Assembly: GCA_027492795.1 (NCBI GenBank)
Contig: JAPUEB010000018.1
Coordinates: 1-64,000, forward strand
DNA: 64,000 nt
Reading direction: 5' to 3'
Origin: Chryseobacterium sp.
Lineage (GTDB): Bacteria; Bacteroidota; Bacteroidia; Flavobacteriales; Weeksellaceae
Positions 50,404 through 59,812 of this stretch are shown here, piece after piece. Each line of letters begins with the position of its first letter. The first letter of the stretch is position 1. The notes beneath the pieces were generated by a model. That model was not told where the DNA came from. It saw only the letters and a list, made by a program, of their open reading frames with translations, and did no database searches. The translations under genes were made by a program, and so were the position numbers.

Positions 50404-50823
50404 ATGAAAATATATTTGGGGCTTTTGTTTTTATTTTGGGTTTGCAGTTTAGCAGCTCAAAATAGCCTTACCATAAACGTTTCCAACATTCAAAAAATAA
50501 AGGGAAATCTGGAAATTGCTATTTTCAATTCCGATAAAAACTTTCTGAAAAAAGGAAGCAACTATCAAAAGAAATCGGTAAAAATTACTGGTAAACGCAT
50601 GTCCTACACTTTTGCTAATCTTCCTGCAGGCTTTTATGCAGTTTCGGTATATCACGATGAAAATTCCAACCAAACTTTTGATGTAAATTTCTTGGGACTT
50701 CCGGTGGAAGATTTTGGATTTTCCAAAAATTTTAAACCCAAATTATCTGCTCCCAAATTCGAGCAGGTAAAAGAATGGGTAGAAGATAAAAAAACCATTA
50801 CTATCGAACTCATTCCAAGGTAA
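50404..50823 (+). CDS. DUF2141 exported protein (paralogue 2)
   Basis: 139 residues, signal peptide 1-18 (LAAQ). The same architecture as the preceding gene: SLTINVSNIQKIKGNLEIAI, YHDENSNQTFDVNFLGLPVED and FGFSKNFKPKLSAPKFEQV. It arose by tandem duplication, with 154 bases between the copies. Confidence 0.85.
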   Translation: MKIYLGLLFLFWVCSLAAQNSLTINVSNIQKIKGNLEIAIFNSDKNFLKKGSNYQKKSVKITGKRMSYTFANLPAGFYAVSVYHDENSNQTFDVNFLGLPVEDFGFSKNFKPKLSAPKFEQVKEWVEDKKTITIELIPR

Positions 50824-50903
50824 AAGGTCGTTTTTTATCAATTTTTCCAGAATTATTTCCTCAAAATTATTAAAAGCCGTAAATTGGGGCAAACCAAAAA
50901 AAC

Positions 50904-52085
50904 ATGTCTTATTATCCTTTGAACAGCATTCCAGATTACTTCGGAATGGACTCCTTACTTACTGAAGAACACCTACTTATACGCCAATCTGTTCGAGATT
51001 GGGTAGAAAGTTTTGTGATGCCGAAAATAGATGAAGCAGCCCAACATCACACCGATTTGCCTAACTTGATGAAAGAATTGGGAAATATTGGAGCATTAGG
51101 ACCATATATTCCCGAAGAATATGGAGGAGCTGGTTTGGATCAAATTTCCTACGGAATCATTATGCAGGAACTGGAGCGTGGCGATTCTGCGGTTCGTTCT
51201 GCGGCTTCTGTTCAAAGTTCTCTCGTGATGTTCCCAATTTTTGAATTCGGTTCCGAAGAACAAAAGCAAAAATATTTGCCAAAACTGGCTTCAGGTGATA
51301 TGATTGGAGCTTTCGGTTTGACAGAACCCAACCACGGTTCGGATCCAGGTTCCATGGAAACACATTATGAAGACAAAGGCGACCATTATTTATTGAATGG
51401 TGCAAAAATGTGGATTACCAACGCTCCTCTTTGTGATATTGCCGTAGTTTGGGCAAAAGGCGAAGACGGAAAAGTTCGCGGAATGATTGTAGAACGCGGA
51501 ATGGAAGGCTTCACAACACCTGAAACGCACAACAAATGGAGTTTGCGCGCATCAAAAACGGGTGAATTAGTTTTCTCGAACGTAAAAGTTCCAAAAGAAA
51601 ATATGTTGCCAAAAGTAGAAGGATTGAAAGGACCACTTTCCTGCCTCAACTCTGCAAGATATGGAATTTCTTGGGGTGTAATTGGAGCTGCGATTGATTG
51701 TTATTGCACAGCGGTTCAATATTCTAAAGAAAGAAAACAGTTCGGAAAACCAATCGCGTCTTTCCAGCTTCAACAGAAAAAACTGGCTGAATTTTTAACC
51801 GATATTACCAAAGCTCAATTGCTTTGTTGGCAACTTGGGAATCTGAAAAATGCCCACAAAGCTACTCCAGCTCAAATTTCGATGGCAAAAAGAAACAATG
51901 TAAGAATGGCGATTGACATTGCAAGAGAAAGCCGACAAATTCTTGGCGGAATGGGAATTATGGGCGAATTCCCGATGATGCGTCATGCCGCAAATTTAGA
52001 ATCTGTAATTACCTACGAAGGAACTCACGATGTCCACTTACTGATTACAGGACTGGATATTACAGGGATAAACGCATTTTCTTAA
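50904..52085 (+). CDS. acyl-CoA dehydrogenase, glutaryl-CoA dehydrogenase-like
   Basis: FAD enzyme that oxidises an acyl-CoA; the ending TYEGTHDVHLLITG is that of glutaryl-CoA dehydrogenases, with the catalytic base E372. The FAD-binding blocks GAFGLTEPNHGSDPGSM and KMWITNAP are present. 393 residues. Substrate by analogy is glutaryl-CoA (lysine/tryptophan breakdown). Confidence 0.9.
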   Translation: MSYYPLNSIPDYFGMDSLLTEEHLLIRQSVRDWVESFVMPKIDEAAQHHTDLPNLMKELGNIGALGPYIPEEYGGAGLDQISYGIIMQELERGDSAVRSAASVQSSLVMFPIFEFGSEEQKQKYLPKLASGDMIGAFGLTEPNHGSDPGSMETHYEDKGDHYLLNGAKMWITNAPLCDIAVVWAKGEDGKVRGMIVERGMEGFTTPETHNKWSLRASKTGELVFSNVKVPKENMLPKVEGLKGPLSCLNSARYGISWGVIGAAIDCYCTAVQYSKERKQFGKPIASFQLQQKKLAEFLTDITKAQLLCWQLGNLKNAHKATPAQISMAKRNNVRMAIDIARESRQILGGMGIMGEFPMMRHAANLESVITYEGTHDVHLLITGLDITGINAFS

Positions 52086-52110
52086 GTTTTAAAAAATATT
52101 CATTAAATTG

Positions 52111-52137
52111 GTCAGGACTTTGGTTCTGACTTTTTTT
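52111..52137 (+). terminator. terminator of the acyl-CoA dehydrogenase gene
   Basis: GTCAGGAC (52111-52118) and GTTCTGAC (52123-52130), an imperfect stem with a short loop, followed by T7. Confidence 0.75.
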
Positions 52138-52189
52138 GTTTAATATTTTTTTGATTGTCCGCTTTGAGTTATAATGTGACTCTTCTCAT

Positions 52190-52292
52190 TCTGAACATAA
52201 AACGTAGTTTTACGAACGAAGTTCAGTAACGAAGTGAAGAATCTATTGATAATCAAAGAGATTCTTCACTGCTTTCGGAATGGCATTGCTAG
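52190..52292. repeat. degenerate TCATTCTGAAC/GAAGTGAAGAATCT repeat
   Basis: TCATTCTGAAC, GAAGTGAAGAATCT and AGATTCTTCACTGCTTTC can fold into an imperfect hairpin. It is one of the common dispersed TCATTCTGAA-type words. Confidence 0.45.
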
Positions 52293-52363
52293 AAAAATGT
52301 GGTTATTAAAGATTACGGACAATCGTAAATATTTTTTACATATTTTCAAGAAAATTGTTTTAT

Positions 52364-52456
52364 TGAAAATCAATTTCTTTTCCCCAACCCTAAAGGGAGG
52401 AAATTGATTTTCTTCGCGCCCTTTAGGGTTGGGGAAAACGAAGAAAATCAATTTCC
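52364..52456. repeat. REP-like palindromic element, copy B (inverted)
   Basis: The reverse complement of copy A at 45240-45327 with only a few differences. Two pairs of CCCCAACCCTAAAGGG/CCCTTTAGGGTTGGGG words and GAAAATCAATTTC flanks are visible. Confidence 0.85.
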
Positions 52457-52498
52457 GATGAGTTTGAAAGTGATTGATTATTTTTTATTTTAAAATTT

Positions 52499-52777
52499 AT
52501 GCAAAACCTATCAAAATCCGAATTAAAATTCTTCAATAATTGGATTGAAAGACGAAAAAAAGGAAAAGGAAACTTTATTCTTACGGAAGGATTGGGTTTC
52601 AGTATTTTTATGATTATTTTCATGGGAGTAAGTTCTTACTTCTTGTTAGATGAAGGTAAAACTTGGAAATATTTTTTGTTTCAATCCTTACTCTGTTTGC
52701 CATTTGGATTTCTTTACTCAACAATTATTTGGTTTATTTACGAGCGAAAAATCAAAGATTACCAATCAAAAAAATAA
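52499..52777 (+). CDS. small two-helix membrane protein, unknown
   Basis: A 92-residue protein with two predicted spans (about 34-50 and 59-81) and a basic N-terminus (NWIERRKKGKG). No family recognised. It lies five bases before the YdcF-like gene. Confidence 0.5.
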   Translation: MQNLSKSELKFFNNWIERRKKGKGNFILTEGLGFSIFMIIFMGVSSYFLLDEGKTWKYFLFQSLLCLPFGFLYSTIIWFIYERKIKDYQSKK

Positions 52778-52782
52778 TAATC

Positions 52783-53250
52783 ATGAAAATTTTCCGAATT
52801 AGTTTTGTGGCATTAATCTTTTTAACAATATTTTCCTGTAAATCAAATGTTGAAGAAAAGCGTTTACCCGGAGAAACTCTGATTGTCTTAGGATTCCCTG
52901 CTAATGACGATGGAACCGCTTCGGAGGTAATGAAAATGCGACTTGATTTGGCTCTGGAAATCTACCAAAACAAAAAAGTTTCTACTATTATTGTAACAGG
53001 TGGTGCCGTTCAGAACAGTTATCCAGAAGCTGAAGTGATGCGAAATTATTTGATAGAAAAAGGTGTGAAATCTTCTGAAATCATCATGGAAAAAGAAGCG
53101 AAAAGTACTTTTGAAAATGCCATGAAAGCTAGAAAAATCCTGAAAAAATATGGGCTGAAAAACCCTATCATTGTTACCACACCCGAACATCGTGAAAGGG
53201 CTGCAAATATTTTCAGACTATTTATTTCAGAATTTAGAATGGCTGAATAA
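52783..53250 (+). CDS. YdcF/DUF218 family lipoprotein
   Basis: A 155-residue lipoprotein: signal 1-20 with the lipobox IFSC (C20). The DUF218 signature is ETLIVLGFPANDDGT followed by STIIVTGGAVQ and EAEVMRNYLIEKGV, then NPIIVTTPEHRERAANIFRL. Related proteins (ElyC, SanA) act on envelope integrity; function not proved. Shorter than full-length YdcF, but the family motifs are all present. Confidence 0.82.
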   Translation: MKIFRISFVALIFLTIFSCKSNVEEKRLPGETLIVLGFPANDDGTASEVMKMRLDLALEIYQNKKVSTIIVTGGAVQNSYPEAEVMRNYLIEKGVKSSEIIMEKEAKSTFENAMKARKILKKYGLKNPIIVTTPEHRERAANIFRLFISEFRMAE

Positions 53251-53353
53251 TTTTTTTTCATCTTCATTTTCGAATTTTGCTATTAATAAAAATGATGATG
53301 ATCTACCAAAACTACCATTAATAAACACTAAATTTGCTATAAAATAATGTATT

Positions 53354-54517
53354 ATGCTCAATTTTGAATTTAAAAACCCTACAAAAATCATCTTTGGAAA
53401 AGGTGAAATTGCTAAAATATCTAAAGAAATTCCTGAAAACTCAAAAATCTTAATGCTTTACGGCGGCGGATCCATTAAAAGCAATGGTGTTTACGATCAG
53501 GTAATGAAGGCACTTGAAGACTTTGAGGTAACAGAATTCGGTGGAATTCCCGCAAATCCGGAATATGAGGTTTTGATGGACGCTTTGCAAGTGATTAAAG
53601 AGAAAAACATTGATTATCTTCTGGCTGTTGGTGGCGGTTCTGTAATCGACGGTACGAAATTCCTTTCCGCAGCTGCAAAATATGATGGCGAACCTTGGGG
53701 AATTTTGAAAAAACCTGTAAGAACTTTCGAAGGTGAAGGTTTACCTTTTGCAACCGTTCTCACGCTTCCTGCAACTGGTTCGGAAATGAATTCCGGCTAC
53801 GTAATTTCTCGCCGCGGAACACAGGAAAAACTGGCTTCTGGAGGACCCGGACTTTTTCCGCAATTTTCAGTTCTTGATCCTGAAGTAATTCGTTCCATTC
53901 CAAAAAAACAGGTAGCCAACGGAATTGTAGATGCCTATTCGCACGTTTTGGAGCAATATATGACCTTCCCAAGTTCCGCCACTTTACAGGAAAGAATTAT
54001 GGAAAGTATCATGATTACGCTTCAGGAAGTTGCACCAAAAGTAATGGCAGAAGATTTCGATTACGATGCAGCTGGAAATTTCATGTGGTGTTGTACAATG
54101 GCTTTGAACGGACTTATACAAAAAGGAGTCGTTACAGATTGGGCGGTTCATAGTATGGGACACGAATTGACGGCTTATTTCGGCATCGACCACGCGAGAA
54201 CTTTGGCAATTATTGCACCTTCGCATTACCGCTATAATTTTGAAACCAAGAAAGGAAAATTGGCGCAATATGCAGAACGTGTTTGGAATATTTCGGAAGG
54301 AACTTTAGAAGAAAAAGCCGAAAAAGGAATCGAAAAAATGGAAGAATTTTTCCAAAGTTTAGGCATCAAAACTAAACTTTCAGAATACACAGAAAACTAC
54401 GAAGGAACTGCAGAAAAGGTAGAAAAAACCTTTACCGATAGAAAATGGCTCGGATTGGGCGAACACAAAAAACTTTCTCCAAAAGATGCCTATAAAATTG
54501 TAGAGATGAGCTATTAG
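53354..54517 (+). CDS. iron-containing alcohol dehydrogenase (YqhD/BDH-like)
   Basis: NAD(P)H-dependent alcohol dehydrogenase of the iron/group III type. The nucleotide motif GGGSVID is at 93-99, metal ligands D193, H197, H266 and H280 (DAYSHVLEQ; VHSMGHELTAYFGIDH). 387 residues. Probably reduces aldehydes or butyraldehyde-like substrates (inference). Confidence 0.92.
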   Translation: MLNFEFKNPTKIIFGKGEIAKISKEIPENSKILMLYGGGSIKSNGVYDQVMKALEDFEVTEFGGIPANPEYEVLMDALQVIKEKNIDYLLAVGGGSVIDGTKFLSAAAKYDGEPWGILKKPVRTFEGEGLPFATVLTLPATGSEMNSGYVISRRGTQEKLASGGPGLFPQFSVLDPEVIRSIPKKQVANGIVDAYSHVLEQYMTFPSSATLQERIMESIMITLQEVAPKVMAEDFDYDAAGNFMWCCTMALNGLIQKGVVTDWAVHSMGHELTAYFGIDHARTLAIIAPSHYRYNFETKKGKLAQYAERVWNISEGTLEEKAEKGIEKMEEFFQSLGIKTKLSEYTENYEGTAEKVEKTFTDRKWLGLGEHKKLSPKDAYKIVEMSY

Positions 54518-54522
54518 AAGAC

Positions 54523-54550
54523 GGATGATGGATGATGGATGATGGATGAT
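54523..54550. repeat. heptamer array (GGATGAT x4)
   Basis: Four perfect consecutive copies of GGATGAT between the alcohol dehydrogenase and the MOCOS-like gene. Confidence 0.9.
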
Positions 54551-54673
54551 GGGAGCTAGATTATGGAAGATGGGAGTTGGAAGTTTTGCAACTCGGAAAC
54601 TATTCTTTTCATAAAATGAAACCTTTTCAAATTTTGAAGCGGTTTTTTTTATAAATTTGAAAAAAACAATTGT

Positions 54674-56044
54674 ATGATAACCGAAACTTTAGAAATCAAC
54701 ACTCTAGCGCACAACCAGTTTTTTGAAATTCTGCGAAATGTGGAATACAAAAGACTTGATAAAAACAATCACACCTACCTAGATTTTACCGGCGGAAATC
54801 TTTATGCAAAATCGCAACTGATGGAGCATCAGGAACTTTTGGTAAACAATATTTTGGGAAATCCCCACTCTACCAATCCAAGTTCGCAACTGGCTACGAA
54901 ATTGGTAGAAGAAGCTCGACAAAAAGTGATAGAGTTTTTCAATGCAGAAGATTATTTCTGCATTTTTACGCAAAACGCTTCCAATGCCCTGAAAATTGTG
55001 GGTGAAAGCTACCCTTTTTCGCAGGATTCTCATTTTATGCTTTTGGCGGACAATCATAATTCTGTAAATGGAATTCGCCAATTTTGCCTGCACAAAGGCG
55101 GAAAAGTAACCTACGCCCCTATTTATTATGAAAATCTTAGGATGGATGAAGATTTTGTTTTGGAAAAACTGAAAGAAGAAGGAAATTACAGCAACAAACT
55201 CTTCTCATTTCCAGCCCAAAGCAATGTTTCGGGAGTGAAACACGATTTGAAATGGATAGAAACCGCCCACGAAAATGGTTGGGATGTTTTGTTGGATGCA
55301 GCAGCCTTTGTTCCCACCAATAAACTGGATTTAAAACAAATAAAACCTGATTTTGTTTGCGTTTCATTCTACAAAATTTTCGGATTTCCTACAGGAATCG
55401 GCTGTCTTTTGGTAAATAAGGATAAATTTCAAAAACTTCAGAAACCTTGGTTTGCTGGCGGAACCGTTAGTTTGGTCTCGGTAAATTCGCTTCATCATTT
55501 CCTCATTAATAATCATGAAAGATTCGAGGATGGAACCTTGAATTATCTGGATATTCCTGCCGTAAAAATTGGACTCGATTATATTGACGACATCGGTATC
55601 GACAAAATAAACGAACGTGTTTCCTCCATGCGAAAATACCTTTACGAAAATCTGGAAAATTTGAAACACGACAACGGAAAACCTTTGCTACAGATTTTCG
55701 GACCAAAAACCAACGAAAATATTGGTGGAACGATGATAATGGGCTTTTACAGTGAAACAGGCGGTCGTTACCAATTTGAACAAATAGAAGCGATGGCAAA
55801 CGAAAAAAACATCTCACTGCGTTCCGGCTGTTTTTGCAATCCGGGAATAGATGAAACCAACAATTGCCTTACGGACAACGAACTCGCCCAATATTACAGC
55901 AGCCGCAGCAACGGAAACTACAAAGACATGATGTATTATCTTGGAAAAATGCGTGGCGCAACAAGGATTTCCGTAGGAATCGCTACTGTGAAAAAAGATT
56001 TGGACACGTTTATAGATTTTGCGAAAAGCCTTTTAAATAAATAA
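54674..56044 (+). CDS. class V PLP aminotransferase fold protein, MOCOS/cysteine-desulfurase-like
   Basis: Fold-type I PLP enzyme of 456 residues. The PLP lysine is K234 in VSFYKIFGFPTG and the Asp is D208 in VLLDAAAF. The Cys pair C386 and C388 in SLRSGCFCNPG matches molybdenum-cofactor sulfurase rather than IscS. It probably mobilises sulfur from cysteine. No molybdenum gene is in this window, so the partner is unknown. Confidence 0.82.
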   Translation: MITETLEINTLAHNQFFEILRNVEYKRLDKNNHTYLDFTGGNLYAKSQLMEHQELLVNNILGNPHSTNPSSQLATKLVEEARQKVIEFFNAEDYFCIFTQNASNALKIVGESYPFSQDSHFMLLADNHNSVNGIRQFCLHKGGKVTYAPIYYENLRMDEDFVLEKLKEEGNYSNKLFSFPAQSNVSGVKHDLKWIETAHENGWDVLLDAAAFVPTNKLDLKQIKPDFVCVSFYKIFGFPTGIGCLLVNKDKFQKLQKPWFAGGTVSLVSVNSLHHFLINNHERFEDGTLNYLDIPAVKIGLDYIDDIGIDKINERVSSMRKYLYENLENLKHDNGKPLLQIFGPKTNENIGGTMIMGFYSETGGRYQFEQIEAMANEKNISLRSGCFCNPGIDETNNCLTDNELAQYYSSRSNGNYKDMMYYLGKMRGATRISVGIATVKKDLDTFIDFAKSLLNK

Positions 56045-56046
56045 AA

Positions 56047-56077
56047 AAAACGGTTTTGGGATTTCCAAAACCGTTTT
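56047..56077. terminator. bidirectional terminator
   Basis: AACGGTTTTGG (56049-56059) and CCAAAACCGTT (56065-56075) with A and T runs on both sides. It separates convergent genes. Confidence 0.85.
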
Positions 56078-56080
56078 TGT

Positions 56081-59000
56081 TTATGCTGTTTTCTTATTTA
56101 ATTGCTTCCATTTGAAGTAGGAAAGTGTTGCTAAAGTTAGCATTCCCGCTGCTCCGAGATACACCCAAAGCGGAATCGGAATTGGGTCTCCTGTCGCATA
56201 AGAATGCAATCCCGTTAAATAATAATTTACGCCAAAATACGTCATAATAATTGTAGAAATTGCAAACATCGCGGCAACGTGAAACGCCCATCTTCCGCGC
56301 AAACCTGGAACTAAACGCATGTGCAGAACAAATGCATAAACCATTACCGAAACAAAAGCCCAAGTTTCCTTCGGATCCCAGCTCCAATATCTTCCCCAAG
56401 ATTCATTTGCCCAAATTCCGCCCATGAAAGTTCCGATGGTGAGAGCGTAAAGCCCAATCGTTAAAGACATTTCAGATACAATTGCCAATTCCTTCAATGT
56501 AGTATCGTTGTGCATTTTGAAAGATTTTTTTCCTGCAATAATGTAAAATAAAAGGGAAATAACCGCAATAACGAAAGACAATCCGAAGAAACCATAACTG
56601 GAAGCAATAATGGCAACGTGAATAATTAACCAATACGATTTCAGAACCGGAACAAGCGGCGTAATTTGAGGATCGAGTGCGGAACCACCGTGAGCGAAGC
56701 CCATCATAATCACCGCAACCATAAATCCTGCAGCTGGAATGAGGGCGTTTGAGTTTCTGTATAATGCTAATCCGGCAGTAATTCCTACCCAAGAAATAAA
56801 AACAATCGCTTCATAACCGTTACTCCAAGGAGCGTGACCGGAAATGTACCAACGACCAATTAATCCTAAAAATTGAAGAAAATAACCAACACAGCCAATA
56901 ATAATCAAAATTTTTATAATTTTATTCAAAACTTTGCTTGGCTTGAAAAGTTCTATTAATCCTAAAACCGTTATTAATCCACCAATAATTGTGTAAAAAA
57001 TAAGTAACCAAAAATTAATATTGATTTTGTTCATTAGAACCTCTAAATCTACTTTTGATTTATCGGGAATTACATTTTTACCCCATTTTTGTTGATAATC
57101 CGAAAGTTTTTTGAGCTCTGCATCCGCTTTCGCCCAATTTCCACTTTTTTGAGCATCTAAAACAGCTGAAAAATAAGGACCCATAACTTTTTGAGACTCT
57201 TCATCCGGCTCTAAATTTTGGTCGAGCCAAGAATGCCACGTTGAATTTGGGTCATTTTTCACAGGAACAATCCTCATGAACTGCCCTGTAAAGAACTCGT
57301 TGAAAGCTTGTACACGATCATTTAAATCAATTACTGCTAAATCGTATTTGGATTGTTCTGCAGGTTTTTTGCGGAAAGCGATATTGTAATCTTCTTCTAA
57401 AACGTAATGCAAATTTCCATTTTCATCAGCAGGAAACATATTCATTAAAGAGGTGTAACCCTGTTCATTCGCCTTTGCTTTTTTCTTCAGTGCTTCACCA
57501 CCATTAATAATCTTAATCATTGGAACCATTGTCCAACTTGGTGTATCCACATTTACAGCTAAGAACCATTGAGTTGCAGTTAAGTATTTTCCATCAGAAC
57601 CTTTAAATGTATCGCTTTTATAAAGTTTTCTTAAAACGTCCAAAGCCTGAGTACTTATTGGAACAATTCTTCCCTCATAATTCTGAACCAAAAGATATCC
57701 AAATTTATCAGCATGCTCTTTTGAAACTTTAGCTCTCGCAATCGCATCATCGGCAGAAATAGTTCTCATTTGGTTGAAAGACCTTGCTACCGAATTTTGC
57801 TGTGGTTGTGGCTGATTTTGAGTTTGAGTTTCCGCTTTATGGGCATCATCAGAATGTTCTGTACCGTCCTCATGAACGTGCGTTCCGGATTTTTGCTGAA
57901 CAATTTGAGGGTTTTCTCGGCTTCCGTCTGAAGTTCCGTGCGTTTCAATTTTTTGGGCATTCAATCCCAAAGTAAGAAATAGCGCTACAATTGCGGCAGT
58001 TTTCTTTTTGCTGATATTTTTCAACATGGAATTGAGCTTCCAGAAATGGGTTCCTTTCCAGAAAAACACCACAAACATCGCTGTAAATAGGAAAAAATAG
58101 CCAATATAAGTAATGAGGGTTCCCCAGAAATCATGGTTTACGGAAAGTACGGTTCCTTGTCTGTCCGCATCAAAACTTGCCTGAAAAAATCGGTAACCTT
58201 TATGATTCAAAACATTGTTCATGTAAATTTTATAGGGAGTTTGTTTTCCTTCATCAATAATCTGAACGTGACTTTCATAGGCACTTGTTGAAGAACTTCC
58301 GGGGTAAGTTTCCATCACGAAATCTTCTAATTTCAGCGCGAAAGGTGTGGTATAAACTTTTGGCCCGAAACCAACCATAATATTCATTCCGTCTAAAGTA
58401 ATTTGCTTAAACAAATTCGGATTCCCTTTTTCTACCACCAATTCTACATTTTGCTTCGTTTTTGGGCCTTGAACTTCTACAGTAAGCGCATCTGGAACAT
58501 TTTGGTCTTTTTTGCGATCACCTTCGTATGCTGTTAATCTTCCTTTTTTCAAACCTTCCGGAACTACGATTCTAATATTGTTGATGGTATATAAACTACG
58601 CAGAGAAAGTGGTTGAAAAACGTTTTGCTTAATGCTGTCGGTTTTTTGTGTCGCCATCACCATAAAGTTTGCATCGACGGGAGTTTTTATAAAAAGTTGT
58701 CCGTTTTCGCTTTTAAATTCTATGGCACCATCAATTGGTCGGTTGTAAGTTACCAAAGTTCCGCCCAAAGACTTGCTTTCACCAGGTTTCAGGTAATAAT
58801 TTACCCTACCTTTTTCGCCTGCTGAAACGAAATGAAGGTATTCCGCACCATTCGCATCAGCAACCAGACTGTCCTTTTTTCGCTGAACAAAATCAAGAGC
58901 TTTTACAGAGATTTTCTTTCCGTGATAATCGTAATTTGCATTGAAATCCTTGTGCAGCGGCGACATGAGGTAAGGAATTTCTTTGTAAGTAAGGACATCG

Positions 59001-59389
59001 CCTTTTTCCTCAATCTGAATTTTGAAATAATTTTTGTCGGTAACAATTTCGTTGGAAGTCTCGCCTTCGCGGATGTGCATGATACCTTCGTAACTGATAT
59101 ATCTGGTAATGGCACCACCAATAAACAGCAAAATAAACGACAGGTGAAACACCAAAACAGGCCATTTTTCTCTTCTCCAAAGGCGATAACGAGAAATATT
59201 TCCAATAAAATTAAGGATAAGAAGAAGCATTACCACTTCAAACCATTTTGCCTCATAAATCAGTGCTTTTGCGGTGGGTGTTCCATAATCGTTTTCGAGG
59301 AAAGTAGCGTAACCCATTGCTGCGGCATAAACAAGCAGCAAAACCGCCATCGTTCTAGTGGAAATAAGGATATTTTGCAGTTTTTTCAT
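56081..59389 (-). CDS. ccsBA: cytochrome c assembly protein, fused CcsB (ResB) - CcsA
   Basis: System II cytochrome c maturation: heme delivery to the periplasm and attachment to apocytochrome. The N-terminal half is ResB-like: several spans and a large periplasmic loop; the C-terminal half is CcsA, with the WWD motif at 993-1012 (WANESWGRYWSWDPKETWAF) and candidate heme ligands H1023 and H1062. The central part carries a second hydrophobic segment ending in LNAQ, followed by a His/Gln/Pro-rich low-complexity stretch. 1102 residues, a large version of the fusion. Confidence 0.93.
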   Translation of the reverse strand: MKKLQNILISTRTMAVLLLVYAAAMGYATFLENDYGTPTAKALIYEAKWFEVVMLLLILNFIGNISRYRLWRREKWPVLVFHLSFILLFIGGAITRYISYEGIMHIREGETSNEIVTDKNYFKIQIEEKGDVLTYKEIPYLMSPLHKDFNANYDYHGKKISVKALDFVQRKKDSLVADANGAEYLHFVSAGEKGRVNYYLKPGESKSLGGTLVTYNRPIDGAIEFKSENGQLFIKTPVDANFMVMATQKTDSIKQNVFQPLSLRSLYTINNIRIVVPEGLKKGRLTAYEGDRKKDQNVPDALTVEVQGPKTKQNVELVVEKGNPNLFKQITLDGMNIMVGFGPKVYTTPFALKLEDFVMETYPGSSSTSAYESHVQIIDEGKQTPYKIYMNNVLNHKGYRFFQASFDADRQGTVLSVNHDFWGTLITYIGYFFLFTAMFVVFFWKGTHFWKLNSMLKNISKKKTAAIVALFLTLGLNAQKIETHGTSDGSRENPQIVQQKSGTHVHEDGTEHSDDAHKAETQTQNQPQPQQNSVARSFNQMRTISADDAIARAKVSKEHADKFGYLLVQNYEGRIVPISTQALDVLRKLYKSDTFKGSDGKYLTATQWFLAVNVDTPSWTMVPMIKIINGGEALKKKAKANEQGYTSLMNMFPADENGNLHYVLEEDYNIAFRKKPAEQSKYDLAVIDLNDRVQAFNEFFTGQFMRIVPVKNDPNSTWHSWLDQNLEPDEESQKVMGPYFSAVLDAQKSGNWAKADAELKKLSDYQQKWGKNVIPDKSKVDLEVLMNKININFWLLIFYTIIGGLITVLGLIELFKPSKVLNKIIKILIIIGCVGYFLQFLGLIGRWYISGHAPWSNGYEAIVFISWVGITAGLALYRNSNALIPAAGFMVAVIMMGFAHGGSALDPQITPLVPVLKSYWLIIHVAIIASSYGFFGLSFVIAVISLLFYIIAGKKSFKMHNDTTLKELAIVSEMSLTIGLYALTIGTFMGGIWANESWGRYWSWDPKETWAFVSVMVYAFVLHMRLVPGLRGRWAFHVAAMFAISTIIMTYFGVNYYLTGLHSYATGDPIPIPLWVYLGAAGMLTLATLSYFKWKQLNKKTA

Positions 59390-59812
59390 AACAAGAATTT
59401 TTTAAACCACAAAAGGCACAAAAGTGTCATTGCGAGGAACGAACAATCTGAAGTTGAAACTGATTGCGTTTCATAAGTTCACAAAATAGAATTTTTGAGT
59501 TTTTTTGTGAATTTCCTTTTGCGCAGTTGCTTCTTTTGAGCGATTTTAGGTGTTAAAATTTTAAATAATTTCTTTGAAATTTCAAATACCTGCAAAAATA
59601 CACTCTATAAATTTAAAAAGCGAATTTGATGGGTGATTTTTATCAATTGATGTGATTGAAGATTTTTCTTGTTCAAAATTCAGTTGCAAAAGATAAACTT
59701 ATCGGATCATTATTCATTTTTTTCAGGAAATGGCCTTGAAATTGTCCAAAATCTCATCTATAGTCACTAAAATCTACCAAACTTTTTTCCTAAATTTGCC
59801 AACATTGATATT
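59390..59812. other. gap between ccsBA and ftsK
   Basis: No gene seen. It has a GTCATTGCGAGGAACGAACA word with AATCTG following (59426-59450), a dispersed repeat type, and the ftsK promoter at its right end. Confidence 0.5.
59791..59798 (+). promoter_or_regulatory. -7 box of ftsK
   Basis: TAAATTTG, exact TAnnTTTG, 14 bases before the ATG. No obvious -33. Confidence 0.5.

Noticed and set aside
59426-59450. GTCATTGCGAGGAACGAAC word as a regulatory site of ccsBA
   Set aside because: This is a common dispersed repeat word; there is no reason to link it to ccsBA.
58832-59476. 214-codon open frame on the plus strand
   Set aside because: It is antisense to the N-terminal part of ccsBA, whose motifs and length are certain, and has no domain.
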